Of a DNA stretch of 8,877 nucleotides, positions 1 to 6,567 are shown piece after piece (position 1 is the stretch's first letter; each line of letters begins with the position of its first letter). The stretch spans positions 1 through 8,877 of the forward strand of contig JALVDG010000320.1 in NCBI GenBank assembly GCA_027009095.1, given 5' to 3'. The stretch comes from Thiotrichaceae bacterium. Lineage in GTDB: Bacteria; Pseudomonadota; Gammaproteobacteria; Thiotrichales; Thiotrichaceae. Position numbers and translations under genes: made by a program. The notes below the pieces were generated by a model that was not told the origin of the DNA, searched no databases, and saw only the letters and a program-made list of their open reading frames with translations.

Positions 1-2779
1 AAGTAATCATTTTTTTATCACCCCTTATCATAGCTGTACCGCCTTCTGTTGTTGGGCTTGTTACACTTTCAACTAGTAAAGCATCATTTCCAGTGTCATT
101 TGCTAGAACATCACAAGCTATACCCGCGGCATTCTTAGCCCCAGTGCAAGCATCATCATTCGCTGCGACTGATACTTGACTTTGACCTTTAACTTTCATT
201 TTTACTGGCCACAATCCAGAACTCACAATACCATCTGGCGTTGTTACTTTAACAAAAAGAAATGCTTGTTTGCCTGCATCAAGCTCTTTACCTTCTATCA
301 TGACACTATACATAAGTTCACCATTATAATTGGTACTCGGTACAGTGATACTACCTTCAGAAAGAATTGACCCACCGCCTTTCATTGAAACTTCAATTTT
401 CGAACCAACTGGAACAGGCTGTGAATTACGATCAGCAATAGCAACCATAGCACTTGCAAAACCACTTGTTGCATCTAACTCTGATACTTCACTTCCATTC
501 TGTGAAAGCTTGATTATCGAAGCTGGACCAGACATGATTAAAACAATATCATCTCTTACATAGATATTTTTTTCGCTACTACAAACATTCTCTGTATTTT
601 CATCAATTTTACACAGTAGACCATTATATTCTCCATCTTTGTCATCCCACTGTCCGTTTTGATTGAAATCTCTAACTTCATCCTCTCCCGCATCAAAAAT
701 TCCATTTTCATTTTTATCTAAAAAGGCTTCTGCCATGTCGGTGTAATTATCAGGAGAATCATTTAAGAAACCATCACCTGTTGAATCGACAAAACTTTCT
801 TCACCTAAAGTTGTTGCCAATATGGTGACACGTCCATTAGAAGGTCTAGGATTACTACTTCGCCACTCAACCGTACAAACTCCTTTTGTTGTTAAACATT
901 CAGAATCAATCACACCACCTTCTGTTGTGAAATATACTGCCGATCCGTCAGGTACTGGATTGTTAAAGTGGTCTGCAACCATTGCGGTTATTTTAACAGC
1001 GACACCATCCTTATTTAATGCTTCAGGGTTTAAAACTTCTGCTGATAATGAGAAACTATTTTGATCTGCGATACCTGTTGATATCACTAAGCCTGATGAT
1101 TGCGTTTTTATCGCTTTTTCTTCTTCAACTTCTGCCATTACACGTACAGTGGTTGAAACTGACCCAGCCTGAACCGTTGTTTCTACACTACCGTCATCGC
1201 CACTAAGTGCTGATAGTGGATCTAAGGTTATCCCTCCAACATTTGTATTTAACGAGAAGTTAACCTTTCGATTACGAACGGGCTTGCCTTGCTTATCTTT
1301 GATGATAAATTTAATGGTACTGGTTTCATTTAAACCAACACCTCGAATACCAATAGAGCTAGGAGTGGAAGAGACAAAAGCCATTGAACCAATCGCAGCA
1401 GGAACAATTTTGATAGTAGATGTTGCGGAAAAATCAAAGCCCTCTATTGATGTTTTTGCTGTTACTACATCTTCGCCTTCACAACCTTTAACTGTATATT
1501 CAGCGGTCGCAATACCTGTATCTGTTTTTATAGGTCCTGTTATTGTCGCTTTACCAGAGTTTATACAAGCAGAACTAAAAGTAACCGTTGCTTCTTTACT
1601 AGATAAAGTCCCTGTTGGACCAACTAACGATGCAGTAATCGCTGTTTTTGCTCCATCTGTTAATGTAGGAATAGATACACCTAACTTTCCTTTAACAAAA
1701 TCGTCGCCACTACCTGATCCCATTTGCATATATTCAGGATCAAAATCATCAGAACAATATGATTTTAATGTTGACTGAGTACTATCAAGACCAGCAATAC
1801 AGTTATATTTTAAGTTCAATTCACCGGACCAAGGTAGTATAGATGATGCATCTTCGATCCTGTTATGACTCACATCGACACGAGCGTTCTTATTAATATT
1901 TCCCAATGGTGAAACATCTTTTATTCTATTATGAGAAAGATCTAATTTATCACCATTAATAGCATCACCTTCTAAACCTATATTTGCACTGACACCAGCA
2001 ATACCTTCAATATTTCTAATTTCATTATCACTGAGCACAACATTAACTAACTGCGCACTATTTTTTAAAAAATCAACATTTTTTATACTTGTATGAGTAA
2101 TGGTCAGACTTTCTAAATTAGCAAGCGATGATAAGACACTCACATCAGTAATCGATGATTTATTTTTTGCAAAACTAAGTGATAATTTTTTTAATGAGCT
2201 TAAACCCGCTATAGGCTGTAGTGTTTCATTATTAAGATCGTGACCAAATATTATTAAGGTTTCTAACTTTGGTAAAATTGAATTCGACAAGGCTGAGACA
2301 CTTACCAACCTTGAAGAAGCATAATTAAGTGATCCATCTCCTAGTCTTGGGGCGGTTTTAGTAATTTTATCTACATTTCGTATCGCTAAATATTTCAATT
2401 TAGGCAGTGATGGCATTCCAGTCAAGCCCAGATAAGTACCATCTAATGTAAGGCGCTCTAGATTTTTAAACTTCTCCAAATAGGATAACTCTACTGGTGT
2501 TAAAACACCCTCATAACAATACATATTAGTAGCCGCAGATACCTCAGCATTTGTTAACTTAGTTAAATCATCAGCTCCTCCATTACTTTTAAGTTGGCAT
2601 TTGCCATCAATAGAAGTAGGAGCATTGGTGTCAGGGTTATCAGTTCCTGTTTTATCTCCAGTATCACCGCCACCAGAACCGTTGCCAGTTCCAAAGCTAG
2701 AACCGCCACCGCATCCAGCGAGAGCAAGTGATAATAAAAGAGGAAGCGTTAATCTTTTCAAGTGAATGGGGAGAATCAT
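1..2779 (-). CDS. Large LRR and Ig-like repeat surface lipoprotein (3' end outside window)
   Basis: The frame is open without a stop from an ATG at 2779 to the left edge, giving 926 codons and no end. An AAGG ribosome site lies 6 bases before the ATG. The N-terminus has a hydrophobic segment and a lipobox L-A-G-C with the lipidated Cys at residue 23. Gly follows at +2, which suggests outer-membrane sorting. Residues 24-58 are a Gly/Asp/Thr linker. Residues about 98-330 are SDS22/internalin-like leucine-rich repeats, with motifs such as LDLSHNRI. Ig-like beta domains follow at about 364-458, 462-548, 571-663 and 738-864. An Asp/Asn-rich insert sits at 665-717. Residues from about 868 begin a cadherin-like (tandem-95/VCBS type) domain, with DVLAND at 890-895. 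LRR and Big domains usually mediate protein binding or adhesion, so a surface adhesin is inferred. Ligand and full length are unknown. The gene stands alone behind a terminator. Domain calls rest on motif reading only. Confidence 0.85.
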   Translation of the reverse strand, partial: MILPIHLKRLTLPLLLSLALAGCGGGSSFGTGNGSGGGDTGDKTGTDNPDTNAPTSIDGKCQLKSNGGADDLTKLTNAEVSAATNMYCYEGVLTPVELSYLEKFKNLERLTLDGTYLGLTGMPSLPKLKYLAIRNVDKITKTAPRLGDGSLNYASSRLVSVSALSNSILPKLETLIIFGHDLNNETLQPIAGLSSLKKLSLSFAKNKSSITDVSVLSSLANLESLTITHTSIKNVDFLKNSAQLVNVVLSDNEIRNIEGIAGVSANIGLEGDAINGDKLDLSHNRIKDVSPLGNINKNARVDVSHNRIEDASSILPWSGELNLKYNCIAGLDSTQSTLKSYCSDDFDPEYMQMGSGSGDDFVKGKLGVSIPTLTDGAKTAITASLVGPTGTLSSKEATVTFSSACINSGKATITGPIKTDTGIATAEYTVKGCEGEDVVTAKTSIEGFDFSATSTIKIVPAAIGSMAFVSSTPSSIGIRGVGLNETSTIKFIIKDKQGKPVRNRKVNFSLNTNVGGITLDPLSALSGDDGSVETTVQAGSVSTTVRVMAEVEEEKAIKTQSSGLVISTGIADQNSFSLSAEVLNPEALNKDGVAVKITAMVADHFNNPVPDGSAVYFTTEGGVIDSECLTTKGVCTVEWRSSNPRPSNGRVTILATTLGEESFVDSTGDGFLNDSPDNYTDMAEAFLDKNENGIFDAGEDEVRDFNQNGQWDDKDGEYNGLLCKIDENTENVCSSEKNIYVRDDIVLIMSGPASIIKLSQNGSEVSELDATSGFASAMVAIADRNSQPVPVGSKIEVSMKGGGSILSEGSITVPSTNYNGELMYSVMIEGKELDAGKQAFLFVKVTTPDGIVSSGLWPVKMKVKGQSQVSVAANDDACTGAKNAAGIACDVLANDTGNDALLVESVTSPTTEGGTAMIRGDKKMIT
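629..787 (-). other. Asp/Asn-rich calcium-binding-type insert within the lipoprotein
   Basis: Residues 665-717 of the lipoprotein interrupt the Ig-like repeats with three acidic loops: DSTGDGFLND (665-674), DKNENGIFDAGED (688-700) and DFNQNGQWDDKDG (704-716). The spacing D-x-[DN]-x-[DN]-G resembles EF-hand, dockerin and thrombospondin type 3 calcium loops. In secreted bacterial Ig-repeat proteins such loops often bind calcium and stiffen the stalk. That role is inferred here. Confidence 0.6.
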
Positions 2780-2785
2780 GATTGA

Positions 2786-2790
2786 CCTTA
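2786..2790 (-). promoter_or_regulatory. Ribosome binding site of the lipoprotein gene
   Basis: The minus strand reads TAAGG, 6 bases before the ATG at 2779. This supports that start, as does the signal peptide and lipobox that follow directly. Confidence 0.6.
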
Positions 2791-2845
2791 TTATTTTTAT
2801 TAAATTTTTATTATTGTTACTCACTTATTATTTTTATATAGCGAG

Positions 2846-2859
2846 ATTGTTAAAACAAT
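2846..2859. repeat. Operator-like palindrome ATTGTT-aa-AACAAT
   Basis: A perfect inverted repeat with 6-base arms and a 2-base centre lies upstream of the lipoprotein gene. It falls inside the spacer of the weaker promoter option and in the leader of the stronger one. Its size and position fit a repressor site, but an AT-rich context makes short palindromes common by chance. Confidence 0.3.
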
Positions 2860-2918
2860 AAATTCTACAGATTAAGAAGCAGAAAATAGACTTCTAATTT
2901 TTAGGCTTGTTTCTCAGC

Positions 2919-2949
2919 ATTCTATCATTAGTCACCCTGATTTTGTCAA
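2919..2949 (-). promoter_or_regulatory. Candidate sigma-70 promoter for the lipoprotein gene
   Basis: On the minus strand a perfect TTGACA (2944-2949) is followed after 19 bases by TAGAAT (2919-2924, 5 of 6 to consensus), or after 17 bases by the poorer GATAGA (2921-2926). It lies just past the amidase terminator, so it would start an independent transcript of the lipoprotein gene. A second, weaker option nearer the gene is TTTATT (2857-2862) with TATATA (2835-2840), 16 bases apart. The assignment is inferred from consensus only. Confidence 0.35.
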
Positions 2950-2981
2950 GACGACAGAAAGCCCGCCAGACTATTGGTTAC

Positions 2982-3045
2982 CCCTTCGATACTCGAAGTG
3001 CATACATAAAAAAGCCGCGTAAACGCGGCAAAATACATCGAAGGG
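2982..3045. repeat. Long inverted repeat enclosing the terminator, with a competing hairpin
   Basis: CCCTTCGAT (2982-2990) and ATCGAAGGG (3037-3045) are perfect 9-base complements flanking the terminator stem. The left arm can instead pair locally: CTTCGA (2984-2989) with TCGAAG (2993-2998) across a 3-base loop. Three related CTTCGA/TCGAAG units thus allow two exclusive folds. It may be an extragenic repeat family or a structured 3' end. Confidence 0.55.
3005..3029 (-). terminator. Rho-independent terminator of the amidase transcript
   Basis: On the minus strand a GC-only 6-base stem (GCCGCG at 3014-3019 pairing with CGCGGC at 3024-3029, loop of 4) is followed directly by TTTTTTAT. The plus strand has no T-tract after the stem, so the signal is one-directional. 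It lies about 195 bases past the amidase stop and separates that operon from the lipoprotein gene. Confidence 0.8.
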
Positions 3046-3222
3046 ATGCTCTATAAAAATAACTATTATTTGTAACTACTCAGCTTGCACTCTATTTTTT
3101 CCCGATCTTTATGTTAAAAGTGCTCATTTATGCTTATAAACTCTGCCCTTTTGCCTTGAACCCAAATAATAAAATGGAGCGCAATCTGAGCAGTTACCGA
3201 TTATGCTGAGATTAGCTATTAT

Positions 3223-4479
3223 TTAAGCATATTGGGCATTATGCTTTTTTTGCGCAAGGTGATAGCGCCGAATACCATGAAACATAGCGTTCGCAAGTTT
3301 ATTTTGATAGTGACTGCTATTTAAACGACGCTCTTCTTTTGGGTTACTAATAAAGGCCGTTTCAACCAACATAGAGGGAATATCGGGCGACTTCAATACA
3401 ACAAAAGCAGCACTTTCTACTTTTTTACGTAATAAGCTATTAACACCACCTAACTCTTGTAGTACATTTTTAGCTATCCCCAAACTGTTATCAATGGTTG
3501 CCGATTGAGACAGGTCTAACAACAAAGAAGAAAGTACTTTATTGCTACGACTCACATAAGCACCACCTAACATTGTCTCATAAGAGTTTTCACTATTAGC
3601 TAACCAACGAGCTGCCTCACTAGAAGCACCATTTTCAGATAATATATAAACAGAAGAACCTGTTAATTTTCGATTAGGATTAGCATCCGCATGGATAGAG
3701 ATAAATATATCCGCACCCTTGCTACGAGCTTTTTCCATACGTTTACGCAATGATACATAGTAGTCGCCATCTCGTGTTAAAACAGCTTTCATACCTGACT
3801 GCTTATTTATACGCGAATATAAACGACGAGCAATTTTTAGAACTACATCCTTTTCTCGTGTACCATTTCGACCAATGGCACCGGGGTCTTTCCCGCCATG
3901 ACCTGGATCTATCGCCACAACAAAACGCTTTCTGCGACGTGAGACTTGTTTTTTAGCTAGCTGCCTTTGCTTTGTTTTTTGTGATACTTTTTTTACTGCT
4001 TTCTTTTTTCTTGCGAGTATCTGCTTTCCAGAAAGAGTTACTTCTAAACTATAACCTCTCGAGGTCTTGTGAAGACTTGTTTTAACCTCTGCCTTTTGCG
4101 CTAGATCAAACACCACTCTTAAATCATTACCATTTCGTGATGCATGACGAATGCCACGAACCAAGACACTTTCCTTGAGTCGTTTTTTTAAATTTGTTCT
4201 TAACTTTGTATTCTTAAGGTCTAAAACAACTCGATCAGGAGAAGTTAAAGTAAATAAAGAATGCTTAATTGAATCGCTTAATTCAAAACTCAGGCGCTGC
4301 TGACTTCGCCCTCTTCTCTTTAAGCTTAATTCTTTTACACCCAGTAAAGATACAGGCGTACGTTTGCTACTTTTAGCTGATAGCTGGGGAGATAATAACG
4401 CACCACCAGCAAAGCCTAATACTTTTGCTAGTTTTAGAATAAACTCTCTGCGTTTTCTATTACTGTTATCCATTGTCAT
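3223..4479 (-). CDS. amiC: N-acetylmuramoyl-L-alanine amidase, AmiC/AmiB family (Tat-exported)
   Basis: This zinc amidase cleaves the bond between N-acetylmuramic acid and L-alanine in peptidoglycan and splits the septum during cell separation. The 418-residue protein starts with a twin-arginine signal (RREFILK, RR at 10-11, hydrophobic stretch 17-30, SA at 34-35). An AMIN domain at about 42-150 would target the septum. A very basic linker spans 152-185. The Amidase_3 domain covers about 186-405, with the expected zinc and catalytic residues H194 (DPGHGG), E209, H263 (SIHAD) and E373 (VETAF). The segment at about 285-345 would contain the autoinhibitory helix relieved by EnvC/NlpD-type activators. 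No LysM domain follows. The Tat signal favours AmiC-type export, while the position after tsaE is that of amiB, so the symbol is a best guess. ATG at 4479 or 4473 could be the start, and neither has a strong ribosome site. Confidence 0.93.
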   Translation of the reverse strand: MTMDNSNRKRREFILKLAKVLGFAGGALLSPQLSAKSSKRTPVSLLGVKELSLKRRGRSQQRLSFELSDSIKHSLFTLTSPDRVVLDLKNTKLRTNLKKRLKESVLVRGIRHASRNGNDLRVVFDLAQKAEVKTSLHKTSRGYSLEVTLSGKQILARKKKAVKKVSQKTKQRQLAKKQVSRRRKRFVVAIDPGHGGKDPGAIGRNGTREKDVVLKIARRLYSRINKQSGMKAVLTRDGDYYVSLRKRMEKARSKGADIFISIHADANPNRKLTGSSVYILSENGASSEAARWLANSENSYETMLGGAYVSRSNKVLSSLLLDLSQSATIDNSLGIAKNVLQELGGVNSLLRKKVESAAFVVLKSPDIPSMLVETAFISNPKEERRLNSSHYQNKLANAMFHGIRRYHLAQKKHNAQYA

Positions 4480-4507
4480 CCATTAAATGATTTACCAGAA
4501 TCTACTA

Positions 4508-4529
4508 AATTCTATTTCAGGATAGAATT
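4508..4529. repeat. Perfect inverted repeat in the amidase leader
   Basis: AATTCTAT (4508-4515) and ATAGAATT (4522-4529) are exact complements around TTCAGG. The repeat lies about 10 bases downstream of the proposed -10 box and about 29 bases before the amidase ATG. It could be an operator over the transcription start or a hairpin in the 5' leader. Confidence 0.4.
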
Positions 4530-4538
4530 ACCAAAGCC

Positions 4539-4568
4539 ATATAATCCATAAGATAAATGTCAGCCTAA
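4539..4568 (-). promoter_or_regulatory. Possible promoter of the amidase gene
   Basis: On the minus strand TTAGGC (4563-4568) and TTATAT (4539-4544) are 18 bases apart. An alternative pair is CTGACA (4558-4563) with TATATG (4538-4543), 14 bases apart, which is short. Both are imperfect. The support is mainly the position in an unusually long spacer. Confidence 0.25.
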
Positions 4569-4660
4569 AACTTTATAGACAAATATTCATAACGACTTAG
4601 CTAACAGTAAACCTCAATAGAAGATTTATTTCAAGTGATTTTTTACTAACACACCATAAC

Positions 4661-5104
4661 TTACTGTTTTATATCGATATGATCAGCAAACTCTATACTT
4701 ACCTTACGAGCTTCACCGTCATGCTGTATAAATAGACTTAAACTTTCTGCAGGTAAAAAACTTTGCGCTTTTTCGGACCACTCTATTAAACAGAGTGCCT
4801 CAGATGACAAGTAATCTCGCACTCCCATGTACTCCAACTCTTCCGGATCTGCTAATCGGTAAAGATCAAAGTGATAAATATCTCGACCTGCAATATGGTA
4901 AGGCTCTACTAAAGCGTAGGTTGGGCTTTTTACGGTGCCTTTAAAACCGAGGCTGCGTAACAACCCCCGTACTAAAGTTGTCTTTCCTGTACCTAAATCA
5001 CCATTTAAGAAAACCAAGCCACCTTGAGGAAAAGCCGCTGCGATCTTTCCACCTAAAGCCATCATTTCATCGGATGATTTTATATATAAATTGATCGTGT
5101 TCAA
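4661..5104 (-). CDS. tsaE: tRNA threonylcarbamoyladenosine biosynthesis ATPase TsaE
   Basis: TsaE is the small cytoplasmic ATPase that works with TsaB and TsaD to place threonylcarbamoyl on A37 of tRNAs reading ANN codons. The 147 residues show a Walker A loop GDLGTGKTT (35-43), the family's SPTY (60-63), HFDLYRL (78-84) and IEWSEK (107-112). The length is normal for the family. The start is TTG at 5104, whose last bases form TTGA with the TGA stop of nnr, so translation is probably coupled. The next in-frame ATG codons are at residues 14-15 and would remove the first beta strand. Together with nnr it forms a tight transcription unit. Confidence 0.95.
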   Translation of the reverse strand: MNTINLYIKSSDEMMALGGKIAAAFPQGGLVFLNGDLGTGKTTLVRGLLRSLGFKGTVKSPTYALVEPYHIAGRDIYHFDLYRLADPEELEYMGVRDYLSSEALCLIEWSEKAQSFLPAESLSLFIQHDGEARKVSIEFADHIDIKQ

Positions 5105-6567
5105 TTAACTAATTCTCGTAAATAAGGGTATAGATCAGTGGCGAATAATCCTCTTTCACCTTTTTTTACTACTGCTATATCTGCTGCTTTTGCATGTAAA
5201 GAGACTCCTAGTCGCAAGGCTGACTGTAGCGACAAACCTTGCGCACGTAAGCCTGCAATCACACCAGTTAATACATCTCCCATGCCTGCAACCGCCATAC
5301 CTGCATTGCCTAACTCTAAAATAGATGTAGCGTCCCCATCAGCGATCAAAGAACCCGCTCCTTTGAGCACACATAAGCCCGAAAAGTTCTGTTGAATTTT
5401 ATTGGCAGCATAAAATCGATCACGTTCTATATCAGATATGCTAACACCTAACAGCCTTGCTGCTTCACCGACATGAGGTGTGAGCACCCAATTATCTTGC
5501 TTCATTGATAGCTTAGACAATAAGCTCAAAGCATCCGCATCGATAATTTTATCATGCGATGTGGCTAAACAAGCATGAAATAGTGACTGTCCCCATGAGC
5601 TTGTACCTAAGCCTGGTCCAATCGCAATAACATTAGCTCGTTGTAAATAAGGCGTTAATTGAGCTGCAGATTCCACTCCCTTAACCATTAGCTCTGGACG
5701 ATTTATATTAAGCCAAGCCGCATGGTCAGGATGAGTAATAACACTGACCAAGCCTGCTCCTACGGTTAAAGCGGCTTCGGCTGCCATTTTTATTGCCCCA
5801 CTCATTCCTGGTGCGCCACCTATTAGCAGTACGTGTCCATGAGAACCTTTGTAACTACTGGGCTTTCTTTTTGTTAGCTTAGGGATATTTTTGCTGAGTA
5901 AATAGACGGCTCTCTGTTTTGCTAATTGATTTTTTAAGTTCTTATCAATCCCTAAGTCTGAGAATAATAATTTTCCGACAACATCACGAGCTTTCCCTGT
6001 ATATAAACCTTGTTTTCTAGCGATAAACGTTGTTGTTTCGTCTGCTACAACCGCACACCCCATTATCGCACCTGTATCTGCATTTAAGCCTGATGGAATA
6101 TCGACCGAGGCTATATAAGCATCACTCTGATTCATTATCTCAATCGCTTGTTTCCATTCTCCTGTCACCGTGCGTATTAATCCTGTGCCAAATAAAGCAT
6201 CAATGATAATATCGGTTTGATGGTTCTTCACATCCGTATTAAACGTTTCTATTTTACCTTTTTTGGCGATATATAACTGTTGCGCCTTTAAAGCATCGCC
6301 TTGTAGTGATTTATCACCTAGCTGGATAACACTCACCCTTAACCCTGCTTCCATTGCTAAACGAGCAATAATATAACCATCTCCTGCGTTATTACCCACA
6401 CCACAAAAAACCTGTATCGACTTGGCATCAGGGCAAGATTGGCGGATACTATCGAACATAAACCGCCCTGCTTTACTCATCAAAGAGAAACCAGTTGCGC
6501 CCCCTTCTTCAATCGCAAGGCGATCTAGCTCTCTAACCTGCTTTGCAGTATAAACTTGATGTGACAA
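5101..6567 (-). CDS. nnr: Bifunctional NAD(P)H-hydrate epimerase and ADP-dependent dehydratase
   Basis: The enzyme repairs hydrated NADH and NADPH. The N-terminal YjeF_N domain (about 1-205) interconverts the R and S forms, and the C-terminal ribokinase-like domain (about 225-488) dehydrates S-NAD(P)HX using ADP. From the TTG at 6567 the protein has 488 residues. Motifs are GVGNNAGDG (56-64), ALFGTG (124-129), SVDIPSGLNADTG (144-156), GSHGHVLLIGG (231-241), GPGLG (317-321), VLTPHVGEA (361-369) and AGMGDVLTG (427-435, with catalytic D431). TTG at 6567 gives the short N-terminus usual before YTAKQVRELD. GTG codons at 6642 and 6636 would add about 25 hydrophobic residues that only mirror queG on the other strand. 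No good ribosome site precedes the TTG. The gene overlaps tsaE by 4 bases and is divergent from queG. It is yjeF in older E. coli naming. Confidence 0.93.
   Translation of the reverse strand: MSHQVYTAKQVRELDRLAIEEGGATGFSLMSKAGRFMFDSIRQSCPDAKSIQVFCGVGNNAGDGYIIARLAMEAGLRVSVIQLGDKSLQGDALKAQQLYIAKKGKIETFNTDVKNHQTDIIIDALFGTGLIRTVTGEWKQAIEIMNQSDAYIASVDIPSGLNADTGAIMGCAVVADETTTFIARKQGLYTGKARDVVGKLLFSDLGIDKNLKNQLAKQRAVYLLSKNIPKLTKRKPSSYKGSHGHVLLIGGAPGMSGAIKMAAEAALTVGAGLVSVITHPDHAAWLNINRPELMVKGVESAAQLTPYLQRANVIAIGPGLGTSSWGQSLFHACLATSHDKIIDADALSLLSKLSMKQDNWVLTPHVGEAARLLGVSISDIERDRFYAANKIQQNFSGLCVLKGAGSLIADGDATSILELGNAGMAVAGMGDVLTGVIAGLRAQGLSLQSALRLGVSLHAKAADIAVVKKGERGLFATDLYPYLRELVN
6549..6554 (+). promoter_or_regulatory. 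Possible -10 box of queG inside the nnr 5' end
   Basis: TATAAA lies 12 bases before the queG ATG, within the first codons of nnr on the other strand. The matching -35 position (about 6525-6531) is poor. If used, the transcript would begin only a few bases before the ATG and have almost no leader. Confidence 0.2.

Larger units (their letters stand above)
2780..3222. other. Intergenic region between the amidase and the lipoprotein gene
   Basis: These 443 bases carry no convincing gene on either strand. Read in the minus direction from the amidase stop, they hold an imperfect hairpin (3183-3213), an intrinsic terminator nested in a longer inverted repeat (2982-3045), a promoter candidate with a perfect -35 (2919-2949), an operator-like palindrome (2846-2859) and a low-complexity A/T leader rich in AATAAAAAT before the lipoprotein ATG. 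The leader from the promoter candidate would be about 130 bases. Confidence 0.7.
4480..4660. other. 181-base spacer between tsaE and the amidase gene
   Basis: No gene is visible. In many gammaproteobacteria these two genes abut or overlap, so a spacer this long suggests separate control of the amidase. It holds a weak promoter candidate and a perfect 8-base inverted repeat, listed separately. Confidence 0.5.

Noticed and set aside
176..1206. Several 60-80 codon open frames on the plus strand
   Set aside because: They are antisense shadows of the lipoprotein gene in different frames, without motifs or start signals.
1284..1778. A 164-codon open frame on the plus strand
   Set aside because: It is antisense to the lipoprotein gene, whose frame is continuous through this stretch and shows Ig-like domains. 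The antisense protein has no recognisable motif and there is no ribosome site.
3183..3213. Imperfect hairpin right after the amidase stop, considered as the main terminator
   Set aside because: The stem is AT-rich with a G-G mismatch and an 11-base loop, and the following T-rich stretch is broken. The GC-only stem at 3014-3029 is far better.
5138..5395. An 85-codon plus-strand frame within nnr
   Set aside because: It mirrors the conserved C-terminal domain of Nnr on the other strand and has compositional bias (Ala, Pro, Ser) typical of a shadow frame.
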